From a virus, in the IMG/VR virus record IMGVR_UViG_3300009008_000004, positions 118,720 to 182,719 of that record: DNA of 64,000 bases. The stretch is one strand, 5' to 3'. Made by a program: the position numbers and the translations under genes. Of this stretch, positions 60,090 to 64,000 are shown one piece after another. Position 1 is the stretch's first letter. Each line of letters starts with the position of its first letter. Under the pieces are notes generated by a model that saw nothing but the letters and a program-made list of their open reading frames with translations, was not told the origin of the DNA and ran no database searches.

Positions 60090-60247
60090 CCACCGAATTC
60101 TTTCAGACCCGAATGGGGATGAAGTTCTACGAGGGCACAGTCCCCCGATTGGCCAAGCACCTGAGCAGGATTGCTGATGCTTTAGAGGAACAGAACAAGC
60201 TCATGAAGGAACAGAACAAGCTCATGAAGGAGAAGAAGGATGAGTGA
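60086..60247 (+). CDS. Small conserved-type phage protein with duplicated heptad, 53 aa
   Basis: AGGAGG five bases before ATG 60086. The start EFFQTRMGMKFYEGTVPRLA and then LSRIADALEEQ match a common small phage protein (F..T.MG..FYE...P.L...L..IA.AL). The end is a coiled coil in which EQNKLMK is repeated twice because of a 21-bp tandem duplication. Function unknown. Confidence 0.65.
   Translation: MTTEFFQTRMGMKFYEGTVPRLAKHLSRIADALEEQNKLMKEQNKLMKEKKDE
60187..60228 (+). repeat. Tandem 21-bp duplication
   Basis: GAACAGAACAAGCTCATGAAG occurs twice in a row in the 53-aa gene, perfectly copied, so it is recent. Confidence 0.85.
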
Positions 60248-60476
60248 GGCTCCCCAACGATTTATGGCTCGAGATTACTACAACGATGAAGCGGCCACGC
60301 ATTACTGCCCCTCTTGTAAAGCTTTGCACAAAAGGGGTCTGCGGCATGGACATTGGTGTCCCTGCTCCGCATGTGCTGCGCGGCTGAAATTGGCGGGGCC
60401 GTATATCCTACTGCAGCGGGGCCTTCCCAAGGAGAGCCGCCTCGCCAAAGCTGCTCGAATGGGCCGAATTATCTAA
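60240..60476 (+). CDS. Cysteine-rich protein, 78 aa
   Basis: ATG 60240 overlaps the previous gene by eight bases. Cys23/Cys26 (HYCPSCK) and Cys40/Cys42/Cys45 (WCPCSAC) suggest one zinc site. The end is basic (ESRLAKAARMGRII). Function unknown. Confidence 0.6.
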   Translation: MSEAPQRFMARDYYNDEAATHYCPSCKALHKRGLRHGHWCPCSACAARLKLAGPYILLQRGLPKESRLAKAARMGRII

Positions 60477-60507
60477 ATGGGATAAATGAACAATAGAGGG
60501 CAAGAAC

Positions 60508-60858
60508 ATGAAAACATTTCGAGTCGCCGACGTGTGTACCAAGTACATTACGCCAAAAGACGCCGAGCTTCTCGCAAGAGATGCAAAGATGTACCGCGAA
60601 CTGATCGAGGAGAACAAACACCACCACCATCCCACATGCCCATGCTACCTTGTACATGAATACCCCGAAGGCTTTTGGGTGCATGTGCCCTACGATGAGC
60701 TAGAAGCCTTTATAGAGGAGGAGCGGCACGCAGCGATCGCGGGGTACTCCTCGCAATTCTTGGAAATCATGCAGCACATGTGCAATAACAAAGTTGGCTG
60801 GTTGCGCTTGGATGCCGACGGGCAAGAGCTTGATGGATTCGAGGAACAGGAGTGGTAA
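60508..60858 (+). CDS. Hypothetical protein, 116 aa
   Basis: The protein begins with VADVCTKYITPKDAELLARD, then a His-rich stretch (NKHHHHPTCPCYLVHEYPEG) that might bind metal, and ends acidic. It overlaps the next ATG by one base. Function unknown. Confidence 0.55.
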   Translation: MKTFRVADVCTKYITPKDAELLARDAKMYRELIEENKHHHHPTCPCYLVHEYPEGFWVHVPYDELEAFIEEERHAAIAGYSSQFLEIMQHMCNNKVGWLRLDADGQELDGFEEQEW

Positions 60859-61070
60859 TGGCTCTCAATAAAGCAATTGAACACGGCAAGGAGAAACGAA
60901 AGGAATACCGAGGCTCCAAAGCCTTCGACAGCACCTGCCGGAACCATGGTGGGTGCCCCTCGTGCCGGGCCAACCGGACACGGTACAAAAAGGTCGGGAA
61001 ACTGCTCGACAAGGAGGCTGAAGATGAGCTCCGCAGAAGAGGATCTGAAGAAGCTGCTGATAGCGATTGA
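60858..61070 (+). CDS. Conserved small phage protein with CRNHG motif, 70 aa
   Basis: AGGAG before ATG 60858. HGKEKRKEYRGSKAFDSTCR followed by NHGGCPSCRANR (Cys27, Cys33, Cys36) matches a family widespread in phages (H.KE.R..Y.GSKA.D..CRNHG.C..C..NR), probably zinc binding. Its function is not known to me. The next gene starts inside its end. Confidence 0.7.
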   Translation: MALNKAIEHGKEKRKEYRGSKAFDSTCRNHGGCPSCRANRTRYKKVGKLLDKEAEDELRRRGSEEAADSD

Positions 61071-61269
61071 GCCCTTACAACGGGCCCGCGAACGGCAGAT
61101 GCAGCGGACCAGACGACTCCAACTGCTCGCCAAACACCGCAGGGAAGGTGTTGTAAGCGAGCGAGAGGCCCATGTGGAGATACGGGAAATCAACTCCACA
61201 GTAATAGACTTCGGGGAGCCGATCGAAGCGCTCCTTACTGTGTACGAGGAGGTACAACCTAGATGGTAG
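61024..61269 (+). CDS. Helical protein, 81 aa
   Basis: AAGGAGG before ATG 61024. It is a charged helical protein (LLIAIEPLQRARERQMQRTR). It overlaps both neighbours (47 bp and 7 bp). Function unknown. Confidence 0.5.
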   Translation: MSSAEEDLKKLLIAIEPLQRARERQMQRTRRLQLLAKHRREGVVSEREAHVEIREINSTVIDFGEPIEALLTVYEEVQPRW

Positions 61270-61559
61270 AGAAAACAACTGAGGTAGACCTTACCACCGT
61301 AACTGTCGCAGAGCTACTTGCCGCCAGCTTCCCCAAGAACGAGGAAGGCCTGGTAATGTTCACGCACCCAAGCGGAAAGGCCGCAGTCTTCCTCGCCAGC
61401 GGCGAATACGCAACCAAGTTGATGCTGATCTCCGCCGAAGAGGCTACCAAAGTCTTGGAGGAGCTCGTAGCTTCTGAGGAAATTGAGCAGGTAGATACTG
61501 AAGAGGCTACCAAACAAGCAGTAGCCGAGATCGAACGTAAAAAACGTCCCGTCCACTAA
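61263..61559 (+). CDS. Acidic helical protein, 98 aa
   Basis: GAGGAGG upstream. A short folded part (SGKAAVFLASGEYATKLMLI) lies between acidic helices (EEATKVLEELVASEEIEQVD). No family recognised. Confidence 0.55.
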   Translation: MVEKTTEVDLTTVTVAELLAASFPKNEEGLVMFTHPSGKAAVFLASGEYATKLMLISAEEATKVLEELVASEEIEQVDTEEATKQAVAEIERKKRPVH

Positions 61560-61587
61560 ATCCCCAGAACATAATAGGAGGCAACAA

Positions 61588-61851
61588 ATGGGATGGATAT
61601 TCCTCATTCTCTATTTCATCGGTCTGTGCATTACCGGGATCAGCGTAGCCTGGTGGATTGCAGCAGTTGTAGAGCCCGTACGACGGAAACAAATGGATTC
61701 CGAGTCCTACCTCTTTTACACACTGGGAGTTCTCCTTTGGATGTTTACTATGTGGGCTTACCTGCTACGCCTCGGTGTGCACCTCTTTGAGCAACGGGAG
61801 AAAGACAAGGGGCTCCGAAGAGAACGTGAGGTTGGGCATGGACAACCCTAA
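61588..61851 (+). CDS. Two-helix membrane protein, 87 aa
   Basis: Hydrophobic segments at about residues 3-28 (FLILYFIGLCITGISVAWW) and 41-62 (FYTLGVLLWMFTMWAYLLR), with a basic tail. This is the size and shape of small inner-membrane proteins, holin-like possibly, but no lysis gene lies beside it. Confidence 0.6.
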   Translation: MGWIFLILYFIGLCITGISVAWWIAAVVEPVRRKQMDSESYLFYTLGVLLWMFTMWAYLLRLGVHLFEQREKDKGLRREREVGHGQP

Positions 61852-62110
61852 ATGGCCGGAGATCGAAACAGACTGGGAGCCCAGCGAAGAGGATCTGCAA
61901 TGGTGCAGGAACGTAGGTGCATGCTTGACGGAAGGCGGTATTTGGACCATCCCGGCCAGCACGCACACGTACCAGCTGTGGCCCGCGAAGAAACAAATTA
62001 AACTTCTACACGGAGACCCGTTCCACCCGAATAGCCAGCGAACAAGCAAGGCGTTCAAGACACTCGGGTGGACGGTGATCTTACGTGTACAGAACCAAGA
62101 GGTACACTAA
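61838..62110 (+). CDS. Hypothetical protein, 90 aa
   Basis: GAGGTTGGGC precedes ATG 61838, which overlaps the membrane-protein gene. A compact sequence with DLQWCRNVGACLTEGGIWTI and a beta-like end (SKAFKTLGWTVILRVQNQEV). Function unknown. Confidence 0.5.
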   Translation: MDNPKWPEIETDWEPSEEDLQWCRNVGACLTEGGIWTIPASTHTYQLWPAKKQIKLLHGDPFHPNSQRTSKAFKTLGWTVILRVQNQEVH

Positions 62111-62112
62111 AG

Positions 62113-62976
62113 ATGCCACTCCACACAGTCTATACTTGCCCACGCTGCAGGAAAAGGCGGTCCGTGCGGGGAATCGTGGGCGTTGACAAAACAGTCTGCC
62201 GACAAACCCAATTAGTAGTGAATGTCACTCCAGGGGATGGCACTACTCTAGCACCGTACACCTACCCGGCACCCGCAGCACAAACTGAGCTATATGAGAT
62301 GTGCCTCTCATGCGCCGAAGTGTTTGCCGCAACTATGAAGGTAGTGGCAACCAAGTTTCTCAAAACTCCCTCGAAGGAGCAGGAGCCCCAAGGGGCTCTG
62401 GGCAGGATCCGAAAGCTTACGCAAAACAATATCGAAGAGGCTGAGGTCACAGCCGCTCTTGCAGAGGCAGAAGCAGTAGTAGAAGCACTACCGCCAGAGG
62501 AGCTGCTCCTCTACGGTGTCTACAAGCTCGAACGAATAGTCTGTGCCAAGTGCAGATGTGGAGACGCCGACTTCACGCCGGATAAAGTACACGACAGGCG
62601 CAGCACATTCTTCGTCGGGGTAGAACTCACGGATAAAAAGGAGAAGTATGTCCCACGCAAGATTGGTTGGTTACGCAAGCACCCACAGCACCCCGCAACT
62701 TACTTCAACGACACACACCAAGATGGTGGCATACAGCTTTCTCTGCTGATCAACGACTATAATTACTACCTCAGTGGACGAGAAGCAGGGCACACTCGGC
62801 GGCGAGCAGCGCAATACCCAAAGCGACTTACTGCCACAACCAGGTGTGCCCACTGTGGCCGGAAGAATGTAAACCTACAGTTCCACTACCTCGGGGGTGG
62901 TGTAGAGGATGGAAAAGTGGGGCTCGACAACTTTCTGGCGCGCATTGCCAGCGGCGAGATGGCCCTTCGCCAGTAG
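62113..62976 (+). CDS. Protein with several CxxC motifs, 287 aa
   Basis: GAGGT before ATG 62113. CPRC (Cys9, Cys12) near the start, MCLSCAEV near residue 70, CAKCRCGD near residue 150 and CAHCGRK near the end point to two or more metal sites. The part HQDGGIQLSLLINDYNYYLS lies in the C-terminal half. Function unknown. Confidence 0.6.
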   Translation: MPLHTVYTCPRCRKRRSVRGIVGVDKTVCRQTQLVVNVTPGDGTTLAPYTYPAPAAQTELYEMCLSCAEVFAATMKVVATKFLKTPSKEQEPQGALGRIRKLTQNNIEEAEVTAALAEAEAVVEALPPEELLLYGVYKLERIVCAKCRCGDADFTPDKVHDRRSTFFVGVELTDKKEKYVPRKIGWLRKHPQHPATYFNDTHQDGGIQLSLLINDYNYYLSGREAGHTRRRAAQYPKRLTATTRCAHCGRKNVNLQFHYLGGGVEDGKVGLDNFLARIASGEMALRQ

Positions 62977-62986
62977 AGGAGTTCCA

Positions 62987-63328
62987 ATGGTAGACATAAA
63001 ACAACTGAAGGATAGGACAGCACTCATGGACGGGGTGGTGCGTAATAAGTTCCACCCCGAATCTTTCCGTATCCCCGGTACGGCCGATAAGGCAATGATC
63101 ATGCAAGGGGATTTCATCAAGATCGGGATCGAGTGGGAAGGTGGGGACGATGGGCCTTCTGGTGAAAGGTTCTGGGTGCAAATAGTCTCCCGCGACGGGG
63201 ACAAGTTCGTTGGCCGTGTTGACAATGAGCTTGTTGGTACCAAGTATCACACCTTTGGCCTGGACGACCATATCGAGTTCGAGGAACGCCATGTCCTCTC
63301 AGTCTACGATCGGGGGACTGTCCACTGA
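62987..63328 (+). CDS. DUF2314-like small protein, 113 aa
   Basis: AGAGGAG before ATG 62987. The order 'GDFIKIGIEWEGGD', ERFWVQIVSRDGDKFVGRVD, NELVGTKYHTFGLDDHIEFE resembles DUF2314-type domains in which E..WV.V...DG....G.V.N......... is conserved. I am not sure of the family. Last gene before a new promoter. Confidence 0.5.
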   Translation: MVDIKQLKDRTALMDGVVRNKFHPESFRIPGTADKAMIMQGDFIKIGIEWEGGDDGPSGERFWVQIVSRDGDKFVGRVDNELVGTKYHTFGLDDHIEFEERHVLSVYDRGTVH

Positions 63329-63402
63329 TCACGCCCGCGGAAACATCCGCCGGCTAGGGAGAAGCGGGTGTGGGGCCTCCCGCATTCTCCTTACATATCG
63401 GG

Positions 63403-63408
63403 TATAAG
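63403..63408 (+). promoter_or_regulatory. Promoter, GGTATAAG type
   Basis: ATCGGGTATAAGGCAATCG, 20 bp before ATG 63429. Confidence 0.65.
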
Positions 63409-63428
63409 GCAATCGAAAGGAGGGACAG

Positions 63429-63707
63429 ATGCGCTCCCATCGATTACGGAAAATACTAAAGGCCCTCAATGAGGGGGAGCCACCAGACATAGCCCCGCAC
63501 CTTGTATGCTCTAAGTGTCGTGCGGGCAGGGGCGCTCTACAACGAGTAGCCTTGAAGAAATTCAAACCAGATCCAAGAGAGACAGAAATTAGGCGGGTAC
63601 TTTACTCGTGCACCAAATGCGAACACAGGTTTGTACTTACCCTTGTCCGGGAAAAGGGTACAACCACCTGGTGCATGCAAGGTGGCCGGCAACCGGTTGA
63701 GTACTAG
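63429..63707 (+). CDS. Zinc-ribbon protein, 92 aa
   Basis: Cys27/Cys30 (LVCSKCR) and Cys61/Cys64 (SCTKCEH) form one zinc ribbon with strands between. RBS AAAGGAGGG. Function unknown. Confidence 0.65.
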   Translation: MRSHRLRKILKALNEGEPPDIAPHLVCSKCRAGRGALQRVALKKFKPDPRETEIRRVLYSCTKCEHRFVLTLVREKGTTTWCMQGGRQPVEY

Positions 63708-63716
63708 GAGGGTAAC

Positions 63717-63896
63717 ATGCCATTCGATCTTGAAGAGGATTTCATACGACCGTTCCGCAAGGTCTTGATAGAGGAGGGGGCGAAGGTCTTATGCCCCCGA
63801 TGCAACAAGGGCCTCCAGCGGCTACCGGCCTACCTGCAAAAGAGATTTCCCCAAGAGAAGAATCTGTGGTGCCCGCGTTGCGGGCATAAGGAGTAA
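63717..63896 (+). CDS. Zinc-ribbon protein, 59 aa
   Basis: ATG 63717 follows AGGAGGG. A helical start (DFIRPFRKVLIEEGAKV) leads to Cys26/Cys29 (CPRCN) and Cys52/Cys55 (CPRCG), a complete zinc ribbon. Function unknown. Confidence 0.65.
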   Translation: MPFDLEEDFIRPFRKVLIEEGAKVLCPRCNKGLQRLPAYLQKRFPQEKNLWCPRCGHKE

Positions 63897-63898
63897 CA

Positions 63899-64000
63899 AT
63901 GACCAATAAGCTATATGTGATGGAGTACCTGGTAATCCGAGAAGGCATGGAACCCCGAGATTCCCATGTGCGGATTGAGCTGCGAAAACATGCTCCCGAC
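63899..64000 (+). CDS. Start of a gene cut by the right window edge
   Basis: ATG 63899 has AAGGAG nine bases upstream and stays open for 34 codons (TNKLYVMEYLVIREGMEPRD). Too little is visible to assign a role. Confidence 0.55.
   Translation, partial: MTNKLYVMEYLVIREGMEPRDSHVRIELRKHAPD

Overview
The window is a 64 kb piece of a large double-stranded DNA tailed phage genome (or a prophage of one). The genes are tightly packed, many start and stop codons overlap, and most genes have a good AGGAGG-type ribosome site. The tail genes are those of a contractile-tailed (myovirus-type) particle: tape measure, hub, a gp25-like wedge, a very large baseplate J-like protein and beta-helix spike proteins. 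No terminase, portal or major capsid gene is recognisable here, and no integrase. The host cannot be named. Several small proteins belong to families known from phages of Actinobacteria and other bacteria, but this is weak evidence.

Layout. Positions 1-29139 are almost all minus strand and read, in transcription order: GNAT-domain protein, sigma-like factor, Ig-like virion proteins, two long lysine/alanine-rich proteins, baseplate parts (gp25-like, J-like, a 1718-residue protein) and two beta-helix spikes. One small plus-strand zinc-ribbon gene (11816-12046) fits exactly between two giant minus genes. Positions 29886-33787 hold a second minus block: basic, probably virion-associated proteins and a ligase with extra nucleotidyltransferase-like and phosphoesterase domains. 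Positions 33914-40795 are plus-strand small genes. Positions 40858-50126 are minus again (tape measure, tail protein, hub). From 50208 to the end the plus strand dominates, with an XRE regulator, a MYG1-like DHH-type protein, a ParB/DGQHR-type protein, a DUF7873-like protein and many small zinc-ribbon proteins.

RNA genes are the most striking part. (1) At 54909-55059 the 3' half of a tRNA lies upstream of its 5' half. The acceptor stem, the T and D arms and the tertiary-contact bases all match when the order is swapped, and a long-range helix just outside pulls the two halves together, so this looks like a circularly permuted tRNA gene inside a structured non-coding transcript. (2) At about 55783-56030 a roughly 250-nt structured RNA has its own promoter and terminator. 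(3) At 57232-57617 there is a complete tmRNA with a 34-codon tag, and a 17-bp copy of its 3' end lies 110 bp downstream.

Control. Plus-strand transcription units start at a recurring extended -10 element (consensus TGGTATAAG). A 17-bp element, TATCTC-N5-GATATT, occurs six times exactly and three times with one mismatch. Three copies sit at the -35 position of such promoters and others lie inside genes, which suggests a phage regulator with scattered operators. The XRE protein and the phage sigma-like factor are candidate regulators. Late minus-strand units may use TATACT or CATAAT -10 elements.
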